In this document: positions 54,794 to 62,526 of the stretch, piece by piece
Position numbering within the stretch: position 1 is the stretch's first letter
Layout: the number at the start of each line of letters is the position of its first letter
From: an uncultured Acidimicrobiales bacterium
Lineage (GTDB): Bacteria > Actinomycetota > Acidimicrobiia > Acidimicrobiales > SZUA-35
DNA length: 64,000 bases
NCBI GenBank assembly: GCA_937922045.1
Contig: CAKZXA010000014.1
Location: 1 to 64,000 of the forward strand
Reading direction: 5' to 3'
Position numbers and translations under genes: made by a program
Notes under the pieces: generated by a model
Seen by the model: only the letters and a program-made list of their open reading frames with translations
What the model was told of the DNA's origin: nothing
Databases searched by the model: none

Positions 54794-55378
54794 ATGACGA
54801 TTGCCGCCATCCTTCTCGCCGGTGGCGCCGGCAGCCGCTTCAAGGCCGACGACGGAACCCACAAGCTGCTGGCTTCGTATCACGGGAAGCCGATTGTGCA
54901 GTGGCCGCTCGAGGCAGCAGTGGCCGCCGGTTTCGACGTCGTCTACGTGGTGACCGGCGCTGTCGATCTCAGCGCCGCCATCGAGCCGGTGGAGCGTTCC
55001 CGACCTGGCTGTGTCAAGGTAATCCACAACGAGCGTTGGGCTGAAGGCCAAGCCACCTCTCTGGGGGTTGGACTCGACGCGGCTGAGGCCGACGGCCACC
55101 ATGGGGTGGTGATCGGCCTCGGTGACCAGCCGGCCGTGCCCGCTTCGGCCTGGCGTTCGGTTGGGGCCGCAGCGGGTCCGATCGTGGCTGCAGTTTTTGG
55201 TGAGGATCGTCGCCCCCCGGTGAAGCTAGATCGTTCGATATGGCCAGAGGTGCCCCGAACCGGTGATGCGGGCGCGAGAATCCTCTTTCGACTACGGCCC
55301 GAGCTGGTTTCTGAGATACCGTGCATCGGGAAAGCTTTCGATATCGACACCATGGAGGATCTCGAGCGATGGAGCTGA
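54794..55378 (+). CDS. MocA-like molybdenum cofactor cytidylyltransferase
   Basis: This 194-residue nucleotidyltransferase has the loop LLAGGAGSRFKADDGTHKLL (7-26) and ends with the metal-site motif GLGDQPAVPA. In MocA, CTP is joined to the molybdopterin to give the cytosine dinucleotide used by CO dehydrogenases; that fits the neighbours. Alternatively MobA-like guanylyl transfer is possible but less so in this context. Two bases separate it from the XdhC gene, and it overlaps coxG by ten bases. Confidence 0.85.
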   Translation: MTIAAILLAGGAGSRFKADDGTHKLLASYHGKPIVQWPLEAAVAAGFDVVYVVTGAVDLSAAIEPVERSRPGCVKVIHNERWAEGQATSLGVGLDAAEADGHHGVVIGLGDQPAVPASAWRSVGAAAGPIVAAVFGEDRRPPVKLDRSIWPEVPRTGDAGARILFRLRPELVSEIPCIGKAFDIDTMEDLERWS

Positions 55379-56166
55379 CCAACGAGTTTATTATCGACCG
55401 GAACATCGAGCAGACGTGGACGATTCTGAACGATCTGGAGTTCATCGCTCCCTGCATGCCCGGCGCTCAGCTCACCGAGATCGAAGGTGATGAATACCGA
55501 GGCTTGGTGAAGATCAAGGTCGGGCCCATCACCGCCAACTACAAGGGCAAGGCCTCGTTCGTCGAACAGGATGCGGTAAACAAGGTGGCCAGGCTGAAGG
55601 CCGAAGGCCGCGACCCTCGTCAGGGCAACGCCAATGCGATGGTGACGGCCAACATGGCGTCGGTCACCGACGACCAGACGAAGGTAACGATCCATACCGA
55701 CCTTGGCCTGAGCGGAAAGCTCGCCAGTTTCGGTCGTGGAGCGATTGAAGACGTGTCGAAGAAGATTCTCGGCCAGTTCACGGAGAACCTGCGTGAGAAG
55801 CTGGAGGCCGAACCGGCATCCGCCACTGATGCGGCCCCGGTCGCCGAGGCACCCGCCGCCGCTCCAACGGCCGCAGCATCGCCTGCGCCGTCAAGTTCTG
55901 CACCGTCGAGTGCTGCCGCAGCGTCAGCGGCGCCTGCAGCTGCCTCCGCCGCGCCCATCGCCAATGCGGCTTCCGGTTCGAGCTCCTCGAGCTCGGGTTC
56001 TTCGGCCCCTTCCGGCGGGGGGGTCCGCAAGATCGATTCCCCTGAGGCCGAAGCTGTGGATCTCCTGTCGGTGTCTCGCACACCGATGTTGAAGCGGTTG
56101 ATTCCATCAGCAGCTGGTGTCGCCGTGCTTGCACTCGTCGTCCGCTGGCTCGTAAGCCGCGGCTAG
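55369..56166 (+). CDS. coxG: CoxG-type SRPBCC protein with C-terminal membrane anchor
   Basis: This 265-residue protein has a SRPBCC (START-like) domain (1-150), which matches CoxG: FIIDRNIEQTWTILNDLEFIAPCMPGAQL, a conserved GLVKIKVGPITANYKGKASF, and ending LGQFTENLREKL. A Pro/Ala/Ser linker follows (about 150-235), and a C-terminal membrane helix (AAGVAVLALVVRWLV) near the end. CoxG is thought to tether CO dehydrogenase to the membrane. ATG at 55369 has GGAGG ten bases before it and overlaps mocA by ten bases. Confidence 0.88.
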   Translation: MELTNEFIIDRNIEQTWTILNDLEFIAPCMPGAQLTEIEGDEYRGLVKIKVGPITANYKGKASFVEQDAVNKVARLKAEGRDPRQGNANAMVTANMASVTDDQTKVTIHTDLGLSGKLASFGRGAIEDVSKKILGQFTENLREKLEAEPASATDAAPVAEAPAAAPTAAASPAPSSSAPSSAAAASAAPAAASAAPIANAASGSSSSSSGSSAPSGGGVRKIDSPEAEAVDLLSVSRTPMLKRLIPSAAGVAVLALVVRWLVSRG

Positions 56167-56210
56167 CACTCCGCTGTTGGCCAAGCCCTCACCAGCCCAC
56201 GCACCGGTCT

Positions 56211-57650
56211 ATGCCGCCTCCAGACGAATCGTTGGATAGCAGCGACGACGATCTGGTGGCCGAACTGCTTGGCCGTCGCCCCCAAGGCGACTACCACGTT
56301 GTTGTTCGGCGCGCCGACGGAAATCCCGTCGTTATTGCCAATGCCCCCTTGTTGTATTCGGGGCGGCCCATGCCAACCCGCTACTGGCTGATCGACAAGG
56401 CACTGAATAAGGCCATCGGCACCCTTGAGTCGACGGGGGCCGTGGACCGAGTCGAGGCTGAAATTCCCGTCGATGTGCTCAATGCGGCCCACGCCGCCTA
56501 CGCCGCCGAGCGGGACGCCCTTGTCCCTGCTGACCATGACGGTCCGGTTCCCTATGGCGGCGTTGGTGGCACTCGCATCGGCGTGAAATGCCTGCACGCC
56601 CACTACGCCTACTTTCTCGCCGGTGGCGATGACCCGGTAGGCGCTTGGGTAGATGTTCAGCTGGCCGAGGCTGGCGCCGCCTTCAGGCCGACGACACCGG
56701 TCTCGGCGGTGGATACGTCGAGCCGACGGGCGGCCGTGATCGATATCGGCTCGGGTAGCAGCAAGCTGGTGGTCACCGATGGTGGCGGCCAAAGGACGAG
56801 CCGAACCGTTTTTACCGGTCTTGTCGCCGGTGTTTCATCGAAGGGTGTCTTGAGCGAGCAGGTTGAAGAGAGCCTGCGCACGTCTCTCATCGATCTGTGC
56901 GGCGATGCAGCGTGGCGTGCGGCCACTGAGCGAGCCGTGATCGCAACAGCAGCCGTGCGTCGGATCACCGATCAGGCCGGCATGGCCGACCTGGTTCGAG
57001 ACGCAACCGGCCATGAGCTTGAAGTCCTCAGCGCCGCTCAGGAAGCTCGCTACGCTCTGGCCGGAGCGATCGGTAGAGACGAAGACGCCGTTGACCACTC
57101 TGGGCCTGTAGCCGTTTTCGACATAGGTGCAGGCTCAACCGAGTTCGCCCACGAGGGCGCCGAGGGCATTGAGACCTTCAGCATCCCCCTGGGTGCCGTC
57201 GATGTGACTACCACATACCTTCATAGTGATCCGCCGCGGCCCGATGAGTTGTCCGCTGCCCTCTCGGTGATCGAGCTCTATCTCACCGACCTGCGGCGCG
57301 AGGTGCCGGGTCTCGTCGAGACCTTCGACCGGGGTACCGTTCTCGCCATCGGCGCCAATCTCACGATCGCTCGGGTGGAGATCGGGACCGCCGACCCGGC
57401 CTTTCCACTAGACGGCGTGGTGCTCACGCGCGAGGCCGCCGAAGACCTCTTCCGAACACTGGTCACCGAGACGATCGAAGACCGTGCCTACAACCCAGGA
57501 ATGCCGCCTGAGCATGTCGTCGACATCGTCGGTGCCATGTGTCTACTGGTCGAATTCATGCGCCAGTTCGGCGTCGATGAGATGATCATTCGTCAGCGGG
57601 GAGTTGCCGATGGCAGAGCCCTCGCGTTGCTGGGATCAAGACCAGGCTGA
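56211..57650 (+). CDS. Fusion of DUF501 and Ppx/GppA phosphatase
   Basis: This 479-residue protein is a gene fusion. Residues 15-160 are DUF501 (LLGRRPQGDYHVVVRRADGNPVVIANAPLL, PTRYWLID, AEIPVDVLNAAHAAYAAERD, GGVGGTRIGVKCLHAHYAYFLAG...DPVG), and 175-479 a Ppx/GppA phosphatase (AAVIDIGSGSSKLVV, FDIGAGSTEFA). In mycobacteria the two are neighbouring separate genes. The Ppx half hydrolyses polyphosphate or pppGpp; the DUF501 role is unknown. The ATG has no clear Shine-Dalgarno. Confidence 0.9.
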   Translation: MPPPDESLDSSDDDLVAELLGRRPQGDYHVVVRRADGNPVVIANAPLLYSGRPMPTRYWLIDKALNKAIGTLESTGAVDRVEAEIPVDVLNAAHAAYAAERDALVPADHDGPVPYGGVGGTRIGVKCLHAHYAYFLAGGDDPVGAWVDVQLAEAGAAFRPTTPVSAVDTSSRRAAVIDIGSGSSKLVVTDGGGQRTSRTVFTGLVAGVSSKGVLSEQVEESLRTSLIDLCGDAAWRAATERAVIATAAVRRITDQAGMADLVRDATGHELEVLSAAQEARYALAGAIGRDEDAVDHSGPVAVFDIGAGSTEFAHEGAEGIETFSIPLGAVDVTTTYLHSDPPRPDELSAALSVIELYLTDLRREVPGLVETFDRGTVLAIGANLTIARVEIGTADPAFPLDGVVLTREAAEDLFRTLVTETIEDRAYNPGMPPEHVVDIVGAMCLLVEFMRQFGVDEMIIRQRGVADGRALALLGSRPG

Positions 57651-57655
57651 GAGAC

Positions 57656-57661
57656 TAGGCT
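57656..57661 (+). promoter_or_regulatory. -10 element of acetyltransferase gene
   Basis: TAGGCT, six bases, then the GTG at 57668. Confidence 0.62.
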
Positions 57662-57667
57662 CGTGAT

Positions 57668-58258
57668 GTGATGTACTCCTTGCTCGGGCGCCGAATACTC
57701 CTACGCCCCTTGCGCACCGAGGATTTCTGGGCATGGCAAGAGGTTCGGCGACGCAATGCTGAGTGGTTGACCAAGTGGGAACCGCGCCAGGCGCCGGGTA
57801 GTCCCGACCCTACGATCGACCAGGGGGCGTTCACCATGCGCTGCCAGGCTCGCGAGCGGGAATGGCAGATGGGATCGGGCTACGGGTTCGGCATCTTTGT
57901 TGGTGGCGTCTTTTGTGGCGAGATCAACCTCAACAAGGTGCAGCGCGGCCCAATGCAGAGCGCCTATGTTGGCTACTGGATCGACGAGGAACAGGCGGGC
58001 AACGGCTATGTCCCCGAAGGCCTGGCTGTGCTCATGAAGTACGCCTTTGAGGAACTGAAGCTCCACCGACTTCAGATCTCGATCGTGCCTCGCAACAAGG
58101 CCTCACTACGGGTAGTCGGGAAGCTCGGCCTCCGCGACGAAGGAATCGCCTTGCGCTACCTGGAGATCAACGGGGTGTGGGAAGACCACGTCCGCTTTGC
58201 CATCACGGTGGAGGAGTGGCTCGAACGGCGGGCCGGGCTGCACCAGGATTGGCTCTAG
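57668..58258 (+). CDS. GNAT acetyltransferase (RimJ/RimL type)
   Basis: This 196-residue protein is a RimJ-like N-acetyltransferase: GRRILLRPLRTEDFWAWQEVRRRN at the start, GEINLNKVQRGPMQSAYVGYWID (core strand) and the CoA loop EEQAGNGYVPEGLAVLMKYAFEEL, ending KLHRLQISIVPRNKASLRVVGKLGL. Such enzymes acetylate protein N-termini or small molecules. GTG 57668 is the leaderless start; ATG at 57671 is the other choice. Its stop overlaps that of the convergent crotonase by two bases. Confidence 0.9.
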   Translation: MMYSLLGRRILLRPLRTEDFWAWQEVRRRNAEWLTKWEPRQAPGSPDPTIDQGAFTMRCQAREREWQMGSGYGFGIFVGGVFCGEINLNKVQRGPMQSAYVGYWIDEEQAGNGYVPEGLAVLMKYAFEELKLHRLQISIVPRNKASLRVVGKLGLRDEGIALRYLEINGVWEDHVRFAITVEEWLERRAGLHQDWL

Positions 58259-59007
58259 CTCTTCGAGATCTTGGCTTTGAGCTTGGCCAACTTCTCGGCA
58301 AAAACCGGCTGACGGGTCGACCAGGCCTGGGGGCCAAGTTCGTGGTTGACGGCCGCTGTCTGGCTGGTGACCCAACGAATGTCACCAATGGACTGTTTGG
58401 TCTTGATGATGAGGTCGCGGGGCACTGCGGCGGTGGTGGCGGCCATAGCCTGGGCCGCCGGTAGAAGCTCGTCATCTTCATAGACCTGGTAGGCCAGCCC
58501 TACCCGTGCCGCCTCAGCACCATCGAGAACCTGGGAGAAGAGCACAGCGGCCGCGGTGGCCTGCGGGCCACAAATGTTTTGGAACATCCAGGTGTGGCCG
58601 CCACCGGGGTGTATTCCGAGCTGGAGGAAACGATCATCGAAGCGGGCCGAGCTGCCAGCGAGACGCACATCGCAGATCAGGGCCAAGTTCATGCCGGCTC
58701 CGACGGCTGCACCATTGACAGCGGCAATCGTGGGCAGGGGAGAGCGGCCGACTCGCAGGAACCCTTCGTAGATGGCCAGAAGGCCGTCTTCGGCGGAGTC
58801 GCCGAGATGCGAGAGGTCGGCTCCGGCGCAGAAGGCGGGAGCGGCCCCGGTGACTACGATGGCCTTGATGTCATCGTTGGCTTCGAGGTCGTCGAAGACG
58901 CTGGTGAGCTGGTCACACATCTCCAAGGTCACAGCGTTTCGCTTCGCTGGGTCGTTCAGCGTGACAGTAGCAACGGATTCGTTGAGAGCAACATTGACTA
59001 GGTCCAT
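58255..59007 (-). CDS. Crotonase-fold protein lacking both catalytic glutamates
   Basis: This 250-residue enoyl-CoA hydratase/isomerase relative has AFCAGADLSHLG (59-70, CoA loop) and the oxyanion loop NGAAVGAGMNLALICDV. The position of Glu144 in hydratases is Asn107 and that of Glu164 is Phe127, with His133 near. Hydration is therefore unlikely; an isomerase, dehalogenase or other crotonase chemistry is likely. I took ATG at 59007 (MDLVNVAL) as start; an ATG 30 bases upstream would add ten residues. CACACT six bases upstream may be a weak -10. Confidence 0.82.
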   Translation of the reverse strand: MDLVNVALNESVATVTLNDPAKRNAVTLEMCDQLTSVFDDLEANDDIKAIVVTGAAPAFCAGADLSHLGDSAEDGLLAIYEGFLRVGRSPLPTIAAVNGAAVGAGMNLALICDVRLAGSSARFDDRFLQLGIHPGGGHTWMFQNICGPQATAAAVLFSQVLDGAEAARVGLAYQVYEDDELLPAAQAMAATTAAVPRDLIIKTKQSIGDIRWVTSQTAAVNHELGPQAWSTRQPVFAEKLAKLKAKISKS

Positions 59008-59040
59008 CCGGACAGTGTGCCAGGTCGCCGCTTTCAAGGG

Positions 59041-59095
59041 AATTTCGGCCGAATTTCGGCCGAAATTCGGCGGAATCTCGGCGGAATCTCGGCGG
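59041..59095. repeat. Five tandem 11-bp repeats between crotonase and maf
   Basis: AATTTCGGCCG (twice), AAATTCGGCGG, then AATCTCGGCGG (twice): five units in register with a common CGGC core. They lie between divergent genes. Confidence 0.93.
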
Positions 59096-59160
59096 CGCGT
59101 GAGACCGGCGGAAGTGGCTCGCTGAGCCAGCGGGGCCGACGGCCTGGTGCGCCTTGGTCC

Positions 59161-59166
59161 TAACCT
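59161..59166 (+). promoter_or_regulatory. -10 element of maf, leaderless arrangement
   Basis: TAACCT, six bases, then ATG at 59173. Confidence 0.65.
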
Positions 59167-59172
59167 GGAACT

Positions 59173-59841
59173 ATGACGTCGAACAGCGACCAGGTTGAGA
59201 TCGAACCGTCAGCGTTCGTGCTCGCCTCCACGTCACCTCGTCGTCTCGACCTGCTGCGTCTCGCCGGGGTCGAACCGACGCTGCATGCGGTCGAAATCGA
59301 TGAGACACCGCTGGCAGGGGAGACACCGGCTGCCATGGTTGGACGTCTGGCGACGGAGAAGGCTAGGGCCAGCTGGAACCGGGGTTTGGATCAGCCCAAC
59401 AAGATCTGGACGGCCGGGGCGAGTCCGCTCCTGATCGCCGCTGACACCACCGTCGATCTCGATGGCGTCTCCTTGGGAAAGCCGAGCGACGAAGCGCAGG
59501 CTGCCGAGATGCTGACAGCCCTCTCAGGCCGTACGCACCAGGTGTTTTCGGGGGTTGCAGTGATGGCGGAGGGCCGCTGCGAAACCATTATCGAGCGCAC
59601 GGTCGTACGCTTTCGTGCGCTTAGCGAGGAGGACATCGGTTGGTATGTTTCCTCGGGCGAGCCCCACGGCAAGGCAGGTTCGTATACCATCCAAGGTCTA
59701 GGATCATGGATGGTTGAGCACATGGAGGGTTCGTACCATAACGTCGTCGGCCTGCCGGTCGCGGCTCTAGATACCGTGACGAGCTCGTTTGGCTGGCCGC
59801 TGCGCCGCTTGGCGGATCGCTTCCCCGCGGTGAAGGCGTGA
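59173..59841 (+). CDS. maf: Maf-family nucleotide pyrophosphatase
   Basis: This 222-residue house-cleaning nucleotide pyrophosphatase has the start LASTSPRRLDLLRLAG (16-31), AADTTVDLDGVSLGKPSD, and YTIQGLGSWMVEHMEGSYHNVVGLP. It hydrolyses non-canonical or modified NTPs and can affect septation. Between about 70 and 85 is a short insertion (NKIWTAGASP). The leaderless promoter fixes the ATG. A UPF0104 membrane gene follows after ten bases. Confidence 0.93.
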   Translation: MTSNSDQVEIEPSAFVLASTSPRRLDLLRLAGVEPTLHAVEIDETPLAGETPAAMVGRLATEKARASWNRGLDQPNKIWTAGASPLLIAADTTVDLDGVSLGKPSDEAQAAEMLTALSGRTHQVFSGVAVMAEGRCETIIERTVVRFRALSEEDIGWYVSSGEPHGKAGSYTIQGLGSWMVEHMEGSYHNVVGLPVAALDTVTSSFGWPLRRLADRFPAVKA

Positions 59842-59851
59842 GGGTCTACTG

Positions 59852-60943
59852 ATGAGCGCCCATCAGGTCACCGAGCTTCCCGGTGGTCTGCGATCTCTGC
59901 GCCGCATTTTGTGGTCGGGGGTCCTTCTGGCGGTGGGCGCTATCGCCCTCTACTTCATGCAGGACGAACTGCGTGACGTGCTCTCGTCCAGCCCACGGCT
60001 ACGCACCATCCGGCCGGGCTGGTTCCTGGTGATGGCCTTGACCGAAGCGGTGAGTTTTGCCTGCTTGTGGTGGCTGACCCGTATTGTCCTGCCCCATGTG
60101 AGCTGGTTTGTTGCCGCTACCAGCCAGCTGGTTTCCAACGCGGTGAGTCGGCTCATTCCTGGTGGTGCCGCCACCGGCGGAGCCGTCTACTACCGCATGC
60201 TGTCGGCGTCGGGTGTGGGCGCTGGTGAGGCTGGCGGCGCCCTGGCTGTGAGCTCGATGCTTACCACCTCGGCCCTGGTGGCCATTCCGGCTGTTGCCGG
60301 GCTACTCGCCTTGCTCGGTGCGCCGATCCCCGAGAGCCTCTTCCCTGCGGCGGTAGCTGGTGGTGTGATGTTTGTGACGCTGGTCGGCGTCGGTGCTGCG
60401 GCGATGATGTTCACTCGACCGCTCCAGATCGTTGAGCTGGTGCTCGACCGGGTCTTCGGTGCGGTCGGTCGCCCCTTTGGGCGGACGTGGGGCGTACGAC
60501 GGGGCTCGCTGGTCGAGGAGCGAGATCGGCTCGTCGAGGTTGTAGGGTCTCGCTGGCCCAGCGCTATCGCTGCATCGGCTGGCAAGTGGGCGTTCGATTA
60601 TCTGACGCTTGTCGCCGCCCTCTACAGCGTCGGCGCTGATCCGCGGCTCAGCCTGGTGTTGCTGGCCTATGCCGGTGCTCAGCTGCTCGGCATGATACCG
60701 ATCACGCCGGGAGGGTTTGGCTTCGTCGAGGTCGGGCTCTACGGCCTGCTTATCGTTTCGGGCATTAGCGCTCAGGACGCCAGCCTGGCCACCATTGCTT
60801 ACCGCGTGATCTCGTTCTGGGTCCCGATCGTGAGTGGTCTCGGGGCTTGGCTGGCCTTCATGGGTCGGGGCTTCACGGAGCGTTCCGACGAGCATGGTGA
60901 TCAGGCGGCAACGGGTACGGATCCGTCGGCCCACGCCTTCTAG
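59852..60943 (+). CDS. Lysylphosphatidylglycerol-synthase-type flippase-like membrane protein (UPF0104)
   Basis: This 363-residue integral membrane protein is of the AglD/YbhN type: about eight membrane segments, with conserved VSRLIPGGAATGGAVYYRMLSASG (about 95-118) and GMIPITPGGFGFVEVGLYGLL (about 284-303). Related domains precede LPG synthase; stand-alone ones may move lipids or lipid-linked sugars. AGGG eight bases upstream of the ATG, which is ten bases after maf, makes them one unit. C-terminal 25 residues are soluble. Confidence 0.85.
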   Translation: MSAHQVTELPGGLRSLRRILWSGVLLAVGAIALYFMQDELRDVLSSSPRLRTIRPGWFLVMALTEAVSFACLWWLTRIVLPHVSWFVAATSQLVSNAVSRLIPGGAATGGAVYYRMLSASGVGAGEAGGALAVSSMLTTSALVAIPAVAGLLALLGAPIPESLFPAAVAGGVMFVTLVGVGAAAMMFTRPLQIVELVLDRVFGAVGRPFGRTWGVRRGSLVEERDRLVEVVGSRWPSAIAASAGKWAFDYLTLVAALYSVGADPRLSLVLLAYAGAQLLGMIPITPGGFGFVEVGLYGLLIVSGISAQDASLATIAYRVISFWVPIVSGLGAWLAFMGRGFTERSDEHGDQAATGTDPSAHAF

Positions 60944-60964
60944 CCGCTCGACGTTTGCCGCTGA

Positions 60965-61399
60965 GTGTCACACCAGCTGGTCATAGTGGGAACTGTGGAT
61001 AGGCAGAAGCACTCTCAAGGGCTCCTCGGGCTCGAGCTAACCTCGGTCAGGTTCGCTGAGCTCGGCCAGCAGTTGTCGCTGGTGGCGAGAGCACATGGCC
61101 TACGCACCCCCGCCTTTCGTTCTCCGCCTCGAATGCCGGGGGTGCGTAGGTCTCTTCAGCGCAGGCCCAACGGCTCGGCAACCGTTGCGGTCGCAGCGAG
61201 AGGTCGGCCGATGGTCGCTGTCATGGCCGACATGATCGAGGGCGTCATTTTGGCGAATAATGATCTGCCCCAAACCGAGCTTTCAGCCGTTCGGGATGAG
61301 CTTTGGATTGTGGCTTCGGAGATCCTTGATTCCGCTATGTCGCAGCCGACGGGTGGCATAGCCAGCGCCGAGCCCAAGTTCGACGCTCGCGCCGCCTAG
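60965..61399 (+). CDS. Actinobacterial-type conserved hypothetical protein
   Basis: This 144-residue protein is soluble and basic in its middle. The segment ARAHGLRTPAFRSPPRMPGVRRSLQRR, then VAARGRPMVAVMADMIEGVILAN, recalls hypothetical proteins I have seen in other actinobacteria, but I attach no function. GTG at 60965 is the first start; ATG at 61133 or 61211 are shorter choices. The DNA holds perfect 14-bp inverted arms at 61099-61112 and 61137-61150. No clear ribosome binding site. Confidence 0.55.
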   Translation: MSHQLVIVGTVDRQKHSQGLLGLELTSVRFAELGQQLSLVARAHGLRTPAFRSPPRMPGVRRSLQRRPNGSATVAVAARGRPMVAVMADMIEGVILANNDLPQTELSAVRDELWIVASEILDSAMSQPTGGIASAEPKFDARAA

Positions 61400-61443
61400 A
61401 CTTATCTCGAACTAGCCGCCGGCCGAAGTGGGGATCTGCATCG

Positions 61444-61890
61444 ATGATGACGAAACAGTCTGTGACCGCAGAGCTCAGCTCGTCGCTTAAAGACCCGGGC
61501 CGCTGGCTCATCATCGGTGTTATCGCGGTGGCTGCCTTCTTCGTACTTTGGTTTGCCCGCAATCAGATCGTGCAACCTTTCGACGAGCTTGTGACCGAGC
61601 GCTTGTGTGTTGCCCACGGCGAGGAGATCGGCCGCGAGTTGGCAACCTTCGAACGATCGAACCGGTTCGGTCTACGTAACCGGTCGCACGGTTCCTGTTC
61701 GTTCCTAGCCGGAGAGAACGGTGAGCCGGCAATGATGCTCACGCTGGCGGAGACGGTGACTGGGCCTATGTTTCGCATGGCGAAGATCGTTGGTCTGGTT
61801 CTCCAGTTCGGCGTAGTGAGTATCTTCCTGCGTCTTGTGGTCGATCCGATTCTTTCCACCTACGATGCCATCCGCTCAGGGGCGCGCTAG
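61444..61890 (+). CDS. Hypothetical two-segment membrane protein
   Basis: This 148-residue protein is not recognised. A first membrane segment is at about 22-38 and a second at about 112-135. Between them is a loop with two Cys (CVAHGEEIGRE and GSCSFLAGENGEP), likely external and able to form a disulfide. ATG at 61444 is followed at once by a second ATG. GTGGGGAT upstream may be the ribosome binding site. It ends 50 bases before tRNA-Leu. Confidence 0.65.
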   Translation: MMTKQSVTAELSSSLKDPGRWLIIGVIAVAAFFVLWFARNQIVQPFDELVTERLCVAHGEEIGRELATFERSNRFGLRNRSHGSCSFLAGENGEPAMMLTLAETVTGPMFRMAKIVGLVLQFGVVSIFLRLVVDPILSTYDAIRSGAR

Positions 61891-61940
61891 CCAGATTCGG
61901 GTCTAGTCTTAGGGGTCGAGAAGACAATCTCGCCCTCGTA

Positions 61941-62026
61941 GCCCGGGTGGCGGAATCGGCAGACGCAGAGGGCTTAAACCCCTCGGACCTTAACGGGTCG
62001 TACGGGTTCAAGTCCCGTCCCGGGCA
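61941..62026 (+). tRNA. tRNA-Leu (TAA anticodon)
   Basis: Acceptor stem GCCCGGG/CCCGGGC is perfect. Anticodon stem GAGGG/CCCTC holds CTTAAAC with TAA. A long variable arm follows (CGGACCTTAACGGGTCG), and the T arm is ACGGG-TTCAAGT-CCCGT. CCA is not encoded after the discriminator A. Confidence 0.95.
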
Positions 62027-62074
62027 CCCAAAGCAGCTGTAGGGGACTGACCAAAGACCGGCAGGGACCGACGC

Positions 62075-62309
62075 CTACTGGAGATATCGCAAGCCGGCAG
62101 CCGTCGGTCGAAAGCCGCACTGATCGAAATAGAAGGACGCAACGTTCTCATCGAAGCCGAGCGGTGACCCAGCCGAGGCTGTGGCGATCAAGCCACCGGC
62201 TCCATAGATCGACTGGACTCGGCGTGTCGATTCTGAACGCACGACTATGCACTCGCTGTACTTCGTCGTTGCTGAACGGGCTCCGCCAATCGACCACTGT
62301 CTTGAACAT
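62075..62309 (-). pseudogene. GNAT acetyltransferase remnant with an internal deletion and frameshift
   Basis: One minus-strand frame starts at ATG 62309 with MFKTVVDWRSPFSNDEVQRV, RWLDRHSLGWVTAR, the N-terminus of a GNAT family (FTNxEV...HSLGWV). It then meets a stop. The next frame, overlapping the break, resumes as FDENVASFYFDQCGFRPTAAGL, the typical GNAT end, and stops at 62075. The intervening acetyl-CoA-binding core (about 60 residues) is missing. So the gene has lost its middle and is frameshifted. It follows the 56-residue gene at 62342-62512, probably once in one operon. Confidence 0.78.
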
Positions 62310-62341
62310 CTCGTCAGTTTCCCATAGGGGTAATGTGCCAT

Positions 62342-62512
62342 TCAATCGGCCTGGGGGACTGCTCGAAGGGCCTCGACTAAGGCCCCGCTCAGCCGTAGCA
62401 CCTCTTCTCTGCTGAGAACCCGTTGATAGCTATTAGCTGGCAGCATGGCAACGCTGCGGCGGAAGCGCTCAACATCTTCGGCGACGGTCAGATCAGTATC
62501 GTGTCCTAGCAT
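62342..62512 (-). CDS. Small acidic helical protein, 56 aa
   Basis: This reading frame is under 60 codons: ATG at 62510-62512, stop TGA at 62342-62344. The peptide has DVERFRRSVAML, ANSYQRVLSREEVLRLSGALVEALRAV: predicted helical, charged, without membrane segment. Family not recognised. Three facts support it: TAGTGT exactly six bases before the ATG (leaderless promoter), a LexA-like palindrome just upstream, and a stop overlapping the start region of the GNAT remnant. It may be a partner or regulator of that acetyltransferase, but nothing shows a toxin-antitoxin pair. Confidence 0.62.
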   Translation of the reverse strand: MLGHDTDLTVAEDVERFRRSVAMLPANSYQRVLSREEVLRLSGALVEALRAVPQAD

Positions 62513-62518
62513 CCGGCA

Positions 62519-62524
62519 ACACTA
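62519..62524 (-). promoter_or_regulatory. -10 element of the 56-aa gene, leaderless arrangement
   Basis: TAGTGT on the minus strand, then six bases to the ATG at 62512. Confidence 0.6.
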
Positions 62525-62526
62525 CC

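Noticed and set aside
59041-59095. Tandem repeats considered as a CRISPR array
   Set aside because: The units are 11 bp with no spacers, and no cas genes are in the window.
62075-62512. Toxin-antitoxin pair (GNAT toxin with small antitoxin)
   Set aside because: The small protein shows no ribbon-helix-helix pattern and the GNAT gene is broken, so the idea has no support beyond gene order.
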